Part shown: in pieces, positions 50,701 to 57,354 of the stretch
Layout of the letters: every line of letters begins with the position of its first letter
How positions within the stretch are numbered: the stretch's first letter is position 1
Assembly (NCBI GenBank): GCA_012845835.1
Contig: JABAKD010000011.1
Location: 12,904,324-12,968,323, forward strand
Length of the DNA stretch: 64,000 nucleotides
Direction of reading: 5' to 3'
Source of the DNA: Undaria pinnatifida
Taxonomy: Eukaryota; Sar; Phaeophyceae; Laminariales; Alariaceae
Notes under the pieces: generated by a model
What the model saw: only the letters and a program-made list of their open reading frames with translations
Told to the model about the DNA's origin: nothing
Database searches by the model: none
Made by a program: the position numbers and the translations under genes

Positions 50701-53700
50701 TTGCTGTACAACCGTGAAGTTGTCTGCTCCCAGAAAAGGTGCGCGACTCTAAATAAAGCATGAAACCTTTAACCTACTGATGATGTGTAGTACAACAGTA
50801 TTATAGTGATCGAACTCACTGCTGCCGTGAGTTGAACTCATTAGGTGAAATGTACAATTTTTAACGGGAACTTTGCATCTTTTGCACAAGATTAGTTCAA
50901 GGCTACATAATAACATACACATGGCCCGAATTGACTTCGTGACAAGAGTAGTGTTCAACTTTCGAGGACTCGACTTCAGAAGTGGCAACCACAACGTTAA
51001 AAAAAGAAGCAAAAAATAAAGACGCAGAAAAAAATGGAGAAAAGCGACAAAAAAAAAATGTACAGTGAAAAAAAGCTAACCGAAAAAACGTTGAACGAAG
51101 AAGACGGTGAAGGAAAAAACGTTGGACCAATACCCCTTGCTTCGTGTCCTTTCTCCGCCGCGAGTTCTCTCGCAGAAGTTGATCGAGTGGAGGCCCTTAG
51201 GGTGTAAGCGAACTTTTGGTAATCCGGTACGCGATCTTTGGTGGAGGAGATGACGAATCTCGATAATTGGAACATGCATCTATTGTATAACATGCATCTA
51301 TTGTATACCACCAGCTACTTATTGTACTGTATTCCAACCTGGATCCTCTATGTACCATGTGGTCTATTTTTGTATTTTTTAGATGCTCCTGGAGATCCGG
51401 GTAAAAAACGCTTGAGCTCCATACACTTTGTTTAGTTTGCCTACCAGGATTTGTCCATCTGCAAAACGCAGACTTCATGGTGACCTCGCGCCTTCGGTTT
51501 TGTCGACACCGTGGACGTGCCGGGCTTCTTCGGCCGAAACTTCGACTAAGGTTCGGCCCAGACGGTGAGATGGCAACCCACGACTCGACAGCTCTTCTCT
51601 ACTCTGATACCATCGAAAGGTAGGACCAAAATTGGGTCAGCCGTAATTCAAATCGGAACATGTGTGTTGTGGATTGGCAACATGCGCATACCAGATGCCA
51701 GTCAGTCAACTGCAATTATTGTTTTTCTTGAAAATATTTCAAGGACTTCAGCCAGCCGTGGGTTCGACGAATTTCAGGTCAATATTCATCTTTGCAAGCT
51801 GCGTTGCTGGTACTTGTAATATACTATGATATATGGGTGAGGTTTTATTGGGAGGGGCCTGGGAGGGGTCTTTTTTTTTGTCCACGATAATGGTAAGTGT
51901 TGGTATTTTTACTTTAGGTGGGGAATTTTGATCTACCATCGCATCTACTCCGGAGTATTTTATAAAAGTATAACTGTAGTTTCCACTATAATACTGCTCT
52001 ATCATATGTATGGTGGGCGGTTTATTTGTTTGTTCTCCCCACTTAATATCGGGAGGAGTACGAATACAGAATATTATTTGGTATCTCATATAATACTCAA
52101 AATACAGCATTCATTCGAGGATGAAAGTCGGCTACTCCCCCACCACGAAAATATGTAGACCATATTTTAGTACAAAGATCATAGACACAAATCCCGTCTT
52201 CAGCAAAGAAAAAACCTTGCCCATTATCGCCACAGCGTCAGGCCAGAGGGCGCAGACCACTTGGTGCTTGATATTTTCGCTGCCTGCTTGCCCCTCTTGG
52301 TTTGTCTCCCTGGACATCGATCGGCCCACGACGAGTTCTGTCTCGCTACGAACATAATCATCCGACGACGGCTCTTCTCCCACCCGCCAAATATGTAACC
52401 CGTTGGGGGTGTATATTGCCAAGCTCTTTGGCCCCTGCTGCCGCCTGTTGTCGTGATTGCTGCTGTTCACGAGCAATGGTCAGGTCCTTTAGGCTAGGGG
52501 TTGAAGGTATTCTTCTCTGCCGAGGAGGTGGGATAACTGTTAGGTGGGCAGGGCAGCTCCTAGGCTTGAGTCACCACGACCCCTTTCTGGTCAACTCTGC
52601 CTACTACTTGTAAGAGGTGCCTGAAACGCAAAGAAAACAGCTGCTTGTGAACATTTATTTTCAGAATCTGCACGTCTTCCCGACGCAGAAATTACAACAC
52701 GACTGCTGTGGGAACCCGTCCACGGAACAGAAGATTACTGCAAATTTTGAGTCGAAAAGCCTCTTCTAGGACTATTCACAATATAAATATTATATAAAAA
52801 AAAAATACACTCCAGCTGTGAGATCAAAGATTTCGTCGAAACTCATCTGTGCAAGCTGTGTGGGATACTCCGATCGCGCGCATTACGGGTTGTGTGTCCT
52901 CATTAAGGATATAGGTCGGCGACTCCCCTTACAACTACAGTGTAGCTATCAGGGTCAACAGGGTGGTTTTAGTCAGTCTGTGCGCGGAAAATATAAAACC
53001 CGTTTCTGAGGGGGACAAAATCTGACAGCTGAGGAGGGAAATGTATCCTTTTATGAAGTGAATCCTGTAGGTCGAATAACCGGTGAAGGGGGGGGCGGAG
53101 TTTTGAAGGACGTCTGGGGGGGTTGTTTTGATCAAAAGCGAGCGGGGTTGGAGGGGGGGGGGGGGGGGGGGGGGGGGGCGGACGGGCGGGAAATTTGTGC
53201 ATGTAAAAGCTATAAATCCTTCCAAGGGATTAAATCTGACGGTTTAAAAAAAAATTGAAAAAATGCACCAGTTTATCATGGAGAGGGGGGGGGGGGGTTG
53301 GGGCGGGGGGGGGGGCGTGTGGGGCAGCTCAATCTGTGCGTGGAAACTATACATTATTTTGAGGGGATAAATGTGACGGTTTTGGAAATAATGCATCAGT
53401 TTATCATGTATATTCCGGGGTAAGTCGTACAATCAGTCAGTAGAGAGAGGGCGGAGTATTCGAGGAGGTGGGGTTGGGATGGGTTGGGGGGGGGGGGGGG
53501 GGGGGGGGGGAGGGGGCGGGGGAAAAGGAAGGGTTTTAGGTGAGGGGTTTGTTGTACGTGTGGTGCTAGGTCTAGGCGATGGTGCGGGTGATGGGGAAGA
53601 AGGGGGCGTTCGGGGCGGGGCGGGGGGGAAAGCAGCGGCATGGATGGCTCTCGAAAGATAATGAGGTGATATCCTGTGCGTGAAGTGTTTAATAATGTGG

Positions 53701-55088
53701 CGGATTTCGATATTAGGTGGGGCGTTTGAGCGAGGGAGAGCGAGAGGGGGGGGGGGGGGAAGATTTATTAGGAGGTTTAGGTCACAATATACGATCGCAT
53801 ATATATATTTTTTCTGCGTGTGTGTACGAAACTAGTACTATTTGCAGCAGCTGTGTACCATTTTTTCTTGCTTCTCGTTTTTTGTGTGGTCTGTCTTATC
53901 TTGTTGTGTTCTCGTACCCGGTACGTTAGCATTTAACATGTTTTATTTTCCCTTGTTGAGATGAATGGGGACTTTCCGGTTTATTTAGTCTGGTTTACAT
54001 TATAATTTAGTGTGTGGACACCTCATAATTTTCTATCTCTCTAGGCTGAACAATCAGCACAGACTCTGTCTGGGCGTACTGAATCATGATGCCGTTGGTC
54101 AGAAAGAACGATGTAATGTGAAGACAACACACACGATACTAGCCGGCCGCCCGGTGCAAGAGTCTACTGGTTACCCGCGACTCTAATTAATGATAATAGC
54201 GTTGGTCCTTGAGTTCAATTCCTACCGCTCGCTGTGCGATTTTGAATTAATCTGAAAAAAAAAGAGAAAAAAAAAAAAAAAAATGCTGAGGGAGCCTAGA
54301 ACGCATTACGAGTACTACGCGAGTCGACAAGCGAAAAAAGTGTCGCGATAAAAATCAAGTAACGTACCGCAGTGGGGAGGGGGGAGAATGGCCCGCTACG
54401 TATGTGACCCCTGATGTGAGATACTACCGGAGGAGGGAGAACGAGAGTAGTGCGAGGATGAAAAGTGGAATGAAGAAAAAGAAAAAAATGAAGCATAAAG
54501 CTCTCGTATTCGCGTGCTGGCAGTACTGGCGATACATGAATTTACTATACTAGACTACATATATTAAAATCTACTTCGAAGTATAATACAAAAAAGTACC
54601 AGGTATGGCAGTACTGCGGGTACGGACGGCAACTTTTTTTTGTTTTTTGTTTTTTTTCATCCTCCGGCGGATGGGGAAAAATAAAGCTTTGGCTCACCAC
54701 ATTTCCACGTATTTTCATACGCGTCGTGTGTCGATTTCACTCAGTTGCTTTCGCAGCCCAACGCTAGCAATTGTTAACCAAAACTCGTACCTCGCGAGGA
54801 AAAATAAAATCGCAGCACAAGAAAAGAATCCTGCACGTACTCGATGTGCAAACAGTGCCTCACGCTCCCTACTGCTGCAGCAGCAAAAGTGCGTACGTCG
54901 AGGTGGTCGCAGTGCCTTCAGCACTTCCCCCGAAAATGCCATTCGTTCCCTCTCTACAGCGATCAGAAATAATACATAGTCTACACTTCGGACTGTGACC
55001 ACGGACTCAATTATTCGAGTTGATGTAGAAACAACATCGGCAACAACAACAACAACGACAACAACAACAACAACCACAACAACAACCA

Positions 55089-55169
<81 letters not shown>

Positions 55170-55775
55170 CGACACACAACACATACATACCGACAACACA
55201 CAACCGATAGCATATCTAGTGTTTCTTCCCTGGGTATTCCTCGGCTCCAGAGGGACTGGAGCCTGTCCTGTGACGACGGACTTGATTATGCGAGTTAATG
55301 TGAGAACAACAACAACAACAACAACAACAACAATATCTGTGCATTTTTTTGGCCTGCGCTATCCCTAGCATATGACTTACTATTGTTTGAATACAAAGCC
55401 CGGCTACGCCTACTGTACCCACCTGTGGCGTACAAGATGTGCGCAGGCATATTTTGTCGTTAGGCTTACCGGCGTATCGCTCGCCGAGTTCCCCCAGCTT
55501 CTTTTTAAGTCAAGCTCTCGTAATCCACGCATGTTGTCCGGGGCGCTAGTCCTTCCGCTAGCTGTAGTGGAACCGAACACACTTGTCCCCTGACCAGGCA
55601 CGTCATAACCAAGATGATGCTCACGTCCGCGCAGCCTGGAGTCTTCAAACCACTCGGATGACGGCGAAAGAACCAGGCCTACAACGGTGGCGAAAGTTAG
55701 CGCAGTAGCAAATCCATATATCCGCCTCCAGGAGACGGTTGGACTAGCTTCGCACGGGGGGAGTGGGTCACCCAT
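27011..55775 (-). CDS. Nine-exon type II membrane sulfotransferase gene
   Basis: Exons in transcript order: 55775-55470, 44587-44423, 43467-43370, 33070-32965, 32268-32114, 29692-29569, 28550-28386, 27894-27719 and 27113-27011. They sum to 1,398 nt, giving 465 residues plus TAG. All introns are GT-AG and all junction phases agree, which chance would hardly produce. The protein should transfer sulfate from PAPS to a glycan in the Golgi lumen. Residues 1-18 look cytoplasmic and 19-37 form a membrane anchor. The 5'-phosphosulfate loop IIGAQKGGTTNL lies at about 153-164 and HEVHYFD follows at about 179-185. The 3'-phosphate motif RDPTDRYFS runs from R272 to S280. The C-terminal block LREWYRPHNERLYELLG is typical of the fold. 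Luminal NAS is a possible N-glycosylation site. The substrate cannot be told; a sulfated wall polysaccharide is an inference. The link of exon 1 to exon 2 across 10.9 kb is the least certain join. Confidence 0.85.
27719..27894 (-). CDS. Sulfotransferase exon 8
   Basis: Starts IMIVDANDMLADFGAVINEV, the strand and helix that follow DRSQ in the family (compare the usual LVLxxEDL). It continues FAGLPEHSYIYDPS and a Cys- and Arg-containing loop. The donor AAG then GTTTGT leaves AG, completed to Ser by exon 9. The acceptor is CTGCCGCCACAG. Confidence 0.9.
28386..28550 (-). CDS. Sulfotransferase exon 7
   Basis: 55 codons, phase 0 at both ends. It encodes a Cys-flanked loop with the sequon NAS, then SIPLYRGLYADQLERWYRVF and DRSQ. 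The stretch RGLYADQLERW is a hallmark helix of glycan sulfotransferases, found near the acceptor-binding cleft. The acceptor is CCAACCAG and the donor is CTCAG then GTATGG. Confidence 0.9.
29569..29692 (-). CDS. Sulfotransferase exon 6
   Basis: Begins with the single base that completes Arg277, then YFSQLRMDMC. Ser280 lies eight residues after Arg272, the spacing of the family's 3'-phosphate pair. It runs on through a basic helix (DKLRRLFHHPGEAKEYLAK) to the donor AAG then GTCAGC, phase 0. The acceptor is TGTCGCAG. Confidence 0.85.
30374..32058. mobile_element. Compact foldback element in intron 5 (FB-3)
   Basis: Two inverted arms of the G-tract family meet head to head at about 30,861-30,890. 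The left arm (30,374-30,866) runs from a TCCCCTCGAAATAATG module through C-runs to the inner module. The right arm (30,888-32,058) repeats it inverted and extends further, ending with ACTATAAACCTTTTGAGG, TCTGACGTTTGCAAC and GACACCCCTTTCTATCACC. No ORF of its own, so non-autonomous if mobile. It lies wholly inside a gene intron. Confidence 0.8.
30861..30890. repeat. Perfect 30-bp AT palindrome at foldback centre
   Basis: T5ATAAT, then (AT)5, then ATTATA5, self-complementary over all 30 bases, with its axis between 30,875 and 30,876. It is flanked by the inverted inner ends GGAGTGTATTTTAA and TCAAAATACACTCC. Confidence 0.95.
32114..32268 (-). CDS. Sulfotransferase exon 5 (PAPS 3' site)
   Basis: Encodes DSSPEYIVSPIAPYRI and then RPSAKFVLVIRDPTD, the signature strand and turn that hold the 3'-phosphate of PAPS. 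The donor ACAG then GTATGT splits the Arg codon, which exon 6 completes. The acceptor CTTAAG has a poor pyrimidine tract and is the least certain splice site of the gene. It was chosen because it gives phase 0 to match exon 4. Confidence 0.85.
32269..32964. other. Intron 4 of the sulfotransferase gene
   Basis: 696 bp between exons 4 and 5. No repeat or second gene recognised. Open frames on both strands are shadows. Confidence 0.6.
32965..33070 (-). CDS. Sulfotransferase exon 4
   Basis: 35 codons plus the base completing His190. The acceptor is textbook, a T-run ending TTTTTTCCACAG, and the donor is ACG then GTATGT. It encodes the acidic, Tyr-rich stretch between the FFD-like motif and the central helix (for example EEAGKILYEYAKIC). 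The intron before it spans 10.3 kb and holds a whole LTR element. Confidence 0.85.
33071..33841. other. Intron 3, first part, no features
   Basis: Intronic DNA with no recognised repeat or gene. Confidence 0.5.
33842..34760. repeat. CAATTG-rich minisatellite, about 45-bp units
   Basis: Around 14 units near TTAATCGGAATTGCGGCCAC, AATTGATTTTGGG and TGCTGTCTA. The array is split by a SINE at 34,022-34,342. Related but more worn wording recurs on the far side of the LTR element at 42,540-43,020. Confidence 0.8.
34022..34342 (+). repeat. tRNA-derived SINE, full-length copy
   Basis: Box A TGGCGTATCAGG at 34,036-34,047 and box B AGTTCGAGCCC at 34,081-34,091 fit the internal RNA polymerase III promoter. 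A unique body follows and an A-tail of about 17 ends it near 34,340. The same sequence is at 46,785 (+, 5' part only) and 47,929-48,256 (-). A true tRNA is ruled out by the lack of a closed cloverleaf and by the body and tail. Confidence 0.85.
34755..35320. repeat. Degenerate repeat, units of about 176-208 bp
   Basis: GGCAAGACAGAAACAAATT-like wording, then AACAATTTTAATTGGAAG-like wording and CATGAACCTATTG-like wording, recurs near 34,845, 35,053 and 35,229. It borders the 45-bp array and, like it, is rich in CAATTG. Confidence 0.65.
35321..36499. other. Intron 3, no gene recognised
   Basis: Left part (to about 35,640) still shows scattered CAATTG words of worn satellite. The rest is featureless, with a 99-residue open frame at 36127 lacking any domain. 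Confidence 0.45.
36500..36771 (+). repeat. Worn foldback inner module (FB-6)
   Basis: Diverged copy in the same direction as FB-1: TTTCTGTGCGCACAAAAAG, then CGACCCTGGCATTAGC, CGCGCGATTGAAGTATC, CACGCAACTTGCAAAG and TCACAGCAAAAGTGTATTTT. The left LTR of G3 begins right after it. Confidence 0.7.
36772..37192 (+). repeat. G3 left LTR
   Basis: Aligns end to end with 41,871-42,291: start (C/T)GTGGAAG, then GATACCTATCGTA, CGATCCCGGGTCG, GTCCCCGGAAGGTCAG, AAAGATAATCCCGCCGCATG and end AGGCTCCA. Confidence 0.85.
37251..38650 (+). pseudogene. G3 gag region
   Basis: Opens MPRSGARSKMRRGK with an acidic, Pro-rich N-part. Further on, wording such as LDAFANLFNPVNCIVLLART, then DARLLAEAKQ and ARVRLGLIRKEPFLTYQAS, fits the helical gag core of gypsy elements (Retrotrans_gag type). 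Fossil. Confidence 0.6.
39590..40662 (+). pseudogene. G3 integrase region
   Basis: Zinc-binding wording with WCEKCQACQRRKT near 39,720-39,755, then FPRISVDLVEY for the first catalytic Asp. The C-terminal part is a 172-residue open frame (40144-40662) with MHETPLFLVFGRQPRLP and a GQEVLVHRPYQ domain, as in gypsy integrases. It is a different lineage from G2 and G4. Fossil. Confidence 0.75.
40705..41118 (+). pseudogene. G3 chromodomain-like tail
   Basis: ESYFVDRVVDHKRGPGRPS, then NYKYHSRLRGHGPESDLEYR and ADEIPKCPKIIAA match the chromodomain-like end of some gypsy pols, where it targets insertion to chromatin. A Pro-run near 40,975 follows. The stretch from 41,119 to the right LTR shows no recognised gene. 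Confidence 0.65.
41871..42291 (+). repeat. G3 right LTR
   Basis: Partner of the left LTR. Starts TGTGGAAAGCAGG directly after the polypurine tract and ends AGGCTCCA. Confidence 0.85.
42212..42457. repeat. Tandem duplication across the LTR end, about 126 bp
   Basis: GCCAGCTACGAGACGAGCAA, then GATCCGTGAGAGGCCAG and GATAGGTGCTACGTGTAG, occurs twice. Each unit carries the last 80 bp of the LTR plus about 45 bp of flank, so the duplication followed the insertion. Confidence 0.85.
42540..43020. repeat. Worn satellite related to the 45-bp array
   Basis: Spaced words GGGGTGTTGCCTATTGATTG, TTGTCTATAAATGG, TTGTCTATTAAATC and CAATTGCTTCAACC echo the array at 33,842, suggesting one satellite region into which G3 was placed. 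Confidence 0.5.
43370..43467 (-). CDS. Sulfotransferase exon 3 (PAPS 5' loop)
   Basis: Encodes KGGTTNLRENLLTHP and then HEVHYFD. The Lys and Thr residues of the first motif bind the 5'-phosphosulfate of PAPS in this family, and the second matches the usual KExHFFD. The acceptor is CACAG. The donor GTGAGT leaves two bases (CA), which the first base of exon 4 completes to His. The exon is antisense to a 155-residue open frame on the plus strand, which is a shadow. Confidence 0.9.
43468..44422. other. Intron 2 of the sulfotransferase gene
   Basis: 955 bp. A plus-strand frame at 43768 shows CYRCKSMPP and FCSGIKCKASYHTDY, a Cys-pair pattern faintly like the Cys-rich tail of PiggyBac transposases, but too little to call. 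Confidence 0.5.
44423..44587 (-). CDS. Sulfotransferase exon 2
   Basis: 55 codons, phase 0 at both ends. The acceptor CTCTCTCAG has a long pyrimidine tract before it. The exon ends with the beta strand SIPIITIIGAQ, which leads into the PAPS-binding loop completed by exon 3. The donor is CAG then GTGCCC, weaker than the others, but the protein join IIGAQ to KGGTTNL is exactly what the family requires. Confidence 0.85.
44790..45110. repeat. Diverged duplication, about 152 bp
   Basis: CAGCACAACCAGTGTCCG near 44,848 recurs as CAGCACAACCAGGGTCCG near 45,000, with matching flanks upstream (CCATCTATACC and CCATCTACTTATCC) and downstream. Confidence 0.6.
45111..45949. other. Intron 1, no features recognised
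   Basis: Intronic DNA without a recognised repeat or gene. Confidence 0.45.
45950..46350. repeat. Degenerate palindrome-rich minisatellite
   Basis: Two short palindromic words alternate: ATACCCGGGGTACGGGTAT-like and GAACTTCTGGAAGTTC-like. About eight worn units of roughly 45-50 bp. Confidence 0.7.
46785..46905 (+). repeat. tRNA-derived SINE, 5' part
   Basis: GGTGGCGTATCAGGTTATCG, then GAATTCGAGCGCC. It matches the first 120 bp of the SINE at 34,022 and then stops at a G-run, so it is truncated at the 3' side. Confidence 0.75.
47156..47370. repeat. (CCTTT)n pentanucleotide tract, about 42 copies
   Basis: Nearly pure repeat of about 215 bp, with two early CCTTCC interruptions. It is open in all plus-strand frames and in one minus frame, hence the artefactual Phe/Leu/Ser and Lys/Gly/Glu proteins over it. 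Confidence 0.98.
47425..47745 (+). repeat. AAC-tailed repeat, copy 1
   Basis: Full-looking copy: GAGTAGTGAGACGTATG, GGACCTGGCACATCGTAG, TGGTGGAGGCATGAATT, GTGATATATGCGTGTACCAC, the hairpin CTCCAGAGTGACTGGAG, GATTATGCGAGTTAACGTGA, then (AAC) about 14 times. A defined 3' end followed by a simple tail suggests a SINE or a LINE 3' end. Confidence 0.75.
47775..48392 (+). repeat. AAC-tailed repeat, copy 2, split by a SINE
   Basis: The 5' part is at 47,775-47,935 and the 3' part at about 48,250-48,392, continuing exactly where copy 1 continues. The SINE between them is flanked by GTGATAT on both sides, a probable target duplication. Confidence 0.75.
47929..48256 (-). repeat. tRNA-derived SINE, full-length, nested
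   Basis: Minus-strand copy of the 34,022 SINE, complete from GGTCGCCCCGGTGGCGTGTC through box B to an A-tail (the plus-strand T-run at 47,930-47,960). It sits inside AAC-tailed repeat copy 2. Confidence 0.85.
48570..48805 (+). repeat. AAC-tailed repeat, copy 3
   Basis: TTTCTGGCGGAGGCATGAATT, then GACTAGAGCCTGCCCTGTG, GATTATGCGAGTAAATTTGA and a short AAC/AAT tail. More diverged than copies 1 and 2. Confidence 0.65.
48806..50035. other. Intron 1, no features recognised
   Basis: No gene or repeat seen. The open frames at 49308 (-) and 49669 (-) lack domains. Confidence 0.45.
50036..50120 (+). repeat. A-tailed retroposon-like end, copy 2
   Basis: TATGAAAATACGTGGAAGTG, then AGCTTTATTTTTCTCCATCC and an A-run. 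Matches 17,208 and the inverse of 54,640. Confidence 0.65.
50341..50465. repeat. Three worn units of about 40-45 bp
   Basis: Units share TTTTTGTxCGTGxAxCAGCAG, then TCxxCTTCGxG, and make an artefactual Val/Leu/Phe-rich open frame. Confidence 0.5.
50466..52780. other. Intron 1, no gene supported
   Basis: A-rich near 51,000-51,120. A minus-strand frame at 52,476 down to about 52,240 reads like real coding (SLAIYTPNGLHIWRVG and VVCALWPDAVAIMGK, then a possible GTTTTT donor), but has no partner exons and breaks no phase rule of the gene. It may be a gene fossil carried here. Confidence 0.35.
52781..53790 (-). repeat. G-tract foldback family, long arm (FB-4)
   Basis: Same order as FB-2: AT-rich inner end, TACACTCCAGCTGTGAG, inner module, then modules separated by G-runs (the longest at about 53,153-53,178 and 53,488-53,511), ending at GGAGGTTTAGGTCACAATAT. 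The inverted partner arm was not found next to it. Confidence 0.85.
53791..54139. other. Intron 1, no features recognised
   Basis: T-rich DNA without a recognised gene or repeat. Confidence 0.45.
54140..54285 (+). repeat. Possible second tRNA-derived SINE
   Basis: GAGTCTACTGGTTACCC, then the box-B-like GAGTTCAATTCC, and a tail of A-runs broken by one G. It resembles no other sequence here. The box A match is weak. Confidence 0.4.
54640..54735 (-). repeat. A-tailed retroposon-like end, copy 3
   Basis: Inverse of copies 1 and 2: CATCCTCCGGCGGATGGGG, TAAAGCTTTGGCTCACCACA, then CCACGTATTTTCATACGCG. CATCC and GGATG can pair, giving a 3' hairpin just before the A-tail. Confidence 0.65.
54996..55180 (+). 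repeat. AAC-tailed repeat, copy 4, long tail
   Basis: Only the 3' end (GTGACCACGGACTCAATTATTCGAGTT) is present, followed by about 135 bases of AAC with a few ACC, GAC and ATC variants. Confidence 0.75.
55215..55335 (+). repeat. AAC-tailed repeat, copy 5
   Basis: CCTGGGTATTCCTCGGCTC, the hairpin CTCCAGAGGGACTGGAG, GATTATGCGAGTTAATGTGA, then AAC about ten times. All five copies point the same way, opposite to the gene. Confidence 0.75.
55470..55775 (-). CDS. Sulfotransferase exon 1 (signal anchor)
   Basis: 102 codons from ATG at 55775, with a TGA directly before the ATG in the same frame (TGA GCA ATG), so this is the first possible start. It encodes a short N-tail ending in WRR, one hydrophobic span (IYGFATALTFATVVGLVLS), and a Ser/Gly/Arg-rich stem that looks disordered. 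This is the usual start of a type II Golgi enzyme. It ends CCG then GTAAGC, a strong donor, in phase 0, matching exon 2. It could instead be the first exon of an unrelated membrane protein. Confidence 0.7.
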
Positions 55776-56094
55776 TGCTCACGCTTGGCCTCGCGCTAGG
55801 TTTGTTCGTCGGGGTACTCTACTACTAGCCGACCAAGACGAAGGGTACCAGGTATGAGGTAAAGTTGTGGAGGCCGGTCAGGTATAGTGCGGTTTCATTA
55901 AGAGCATTCGCATCAGTGAGGTAAGGTCGAGAGTACTCTTCGTTGGATCTCAGTTTTACTGATGAAGGGATGTATTTTGGTAAAATTGCGTTCAGTAGAG
56001 TGACCTCCTTGTCTGGCAGACCAAAGCATATTACACCAAAATAATAGAAATACCTGCTCAACAATATTTGATGAAAATTGAAAAACGTCATAAT
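55776..56094 (-). promoter_or_regulatory. Region upstream of the sulfotransferase start
   Basis: This must hold the 5' UTR and basal promoter if exon 1 is right. I see no convincing TATA box, initiator or known site. A worn repeat starts about 320 bp upstream of the ATG. Confidence 0.3.
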
Positions 56095-56225
56095 ACTGGA
56101 AAAGAATATAAATTTACACTTCTCCAGCTGTCAGGTCGAAGATTTTGACGCAACTCACCTTTGCAAGCGGTGTGTGATATTCCCGTACCGGGTTGTGTAT
56201 CGGCGACTCGCCTTGGCACTACAGC
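56095..56225 (-). repeat. Worn foldback inner module (FB-7)
   Basis: CTCCAGCTGTCAGGTCGAAG, then ACTCACCTTTGCAAGC, GTGTGATATTCC and GGCGACTCGCCTTGGCACTA. The direction is that of FB-2, strongly diverged. Confidence 0.65.
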
Positions 56226-56299
56226 AGCAGTGTCATATATCTGCAATATACAATAATATAAATATACTTCGAAGTATAGTCTATATAGACTACACCCAT

Positions 56300-56505
56300 A
56301 TACTACCTGGCTTAATGTGAAGGAAAGGAACACCACTCAGCGATCATCTACTACACGCTAGGGCATGTTTTCATGAGCACCACTAACAAGAGCTATATAC
56401 AGACATATACTAGCTGGCTTGATGTAAAGGAAAGGAACACCACTCAGCGATAATCTACTACACGCTAGGGCATGTTTCCATGAGCACCACTAACAAGAGC
56501 ACCAG
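56300..56505. repeat. Recent tandem duplication, 107 bp
   Basis: CTGGCTTAATGTGAAGGAAA, then CACCACTCAGCGATCATC, CTACACGCTAGGGCATG and GCACCACTAACAAGAG, occurs twice with only a few differences. Confidence 0.9.
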
Positions 56506-56564
56506 ACATGAAGGCGACATCTACAGGACCACAACATCTTCGACGACAGCAGTGGGGAGAAAAC

Positions 56565-57150
56565 AGGGCGTATAATCGTACACTAGATAATAACAATGTG
56601 AAAAAGAAGTACAGACAGGTATGTTAACACTGCGGTAGACCACACTACCAACCTATTACGCAGGTTATTCCGTGCCTCCGGCCGTTTGTATGATCGCCTG
56701 ACAACCTCTACCAAACGCAGTAGCATATGCCTAACAAAGTAGAGTCACCCTCCTGTTTAATAGATGTGACATCGCATGCCCTCGTCACCTCGCTTGGTGA
56801 ATTTGTAAGGTGTACCTCTGTCTTAGAGTTGGCGACCTCAGAAATCATATATAGGCGTAAAATCGTATATGTGAGACAATAATAATGTGAAAAGGAGGTA
56901 CAGACAGATATGTTGAATTTGCGGTAAACCGCACTACCAACTCATTACGTAGGGTATTCCGTACATACCGTCTGCATGATCGCCTACCAACCTATGCCAA
57001 CCGAAGTATGACTAACGGAGTGACGTAATTGAGCGCGTGTGCACCAAGCGTTCCTTTCAAAGCACAAACGATTCGCATTCTCCCTTTCGTTCTCAATGGC
57101 GGTGACATTGCATGACCACATCACCTTGCCTGTTGTATTTATTTGGCAAT
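56565..57150. repeat. Older tandem duplication, about 284 bp
   Basis: GGCGTATAATCGTACAC near 56,568 and GGCGTAAAATCGTATATG near 56,852 head two similar blocks (GTGAAAAAGAAGTACAGACA against GTGAAAAGGAGGTACAGACA; CCACACTACCAACCTATTACG against CGCACTACCAACTCATTACG). They diverge toward the right. Confidence 0.75.
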
Positions 57151-57354
57151 ATATATGTATCTCTTTCTTATACTTACTTAGCGATGCCAGAAAATAATGG
57201 TATCTACATGACTGTACTTGTCGATTGAAATATTCTATCTTCCGATCTATGTACAATAACAAACTATGAAACTTCTAACACGTTGTTTACTACACCTAAG
57301 AACTGGGTTGCATACTATATGTAACATCAAACCCTCCAGAGCAATGCACATTGC

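Noticed and set aside
54715-55210. Valine/leucine- and threonine-repeat ORFs
   Set aside because: Translations of the AAC tail.
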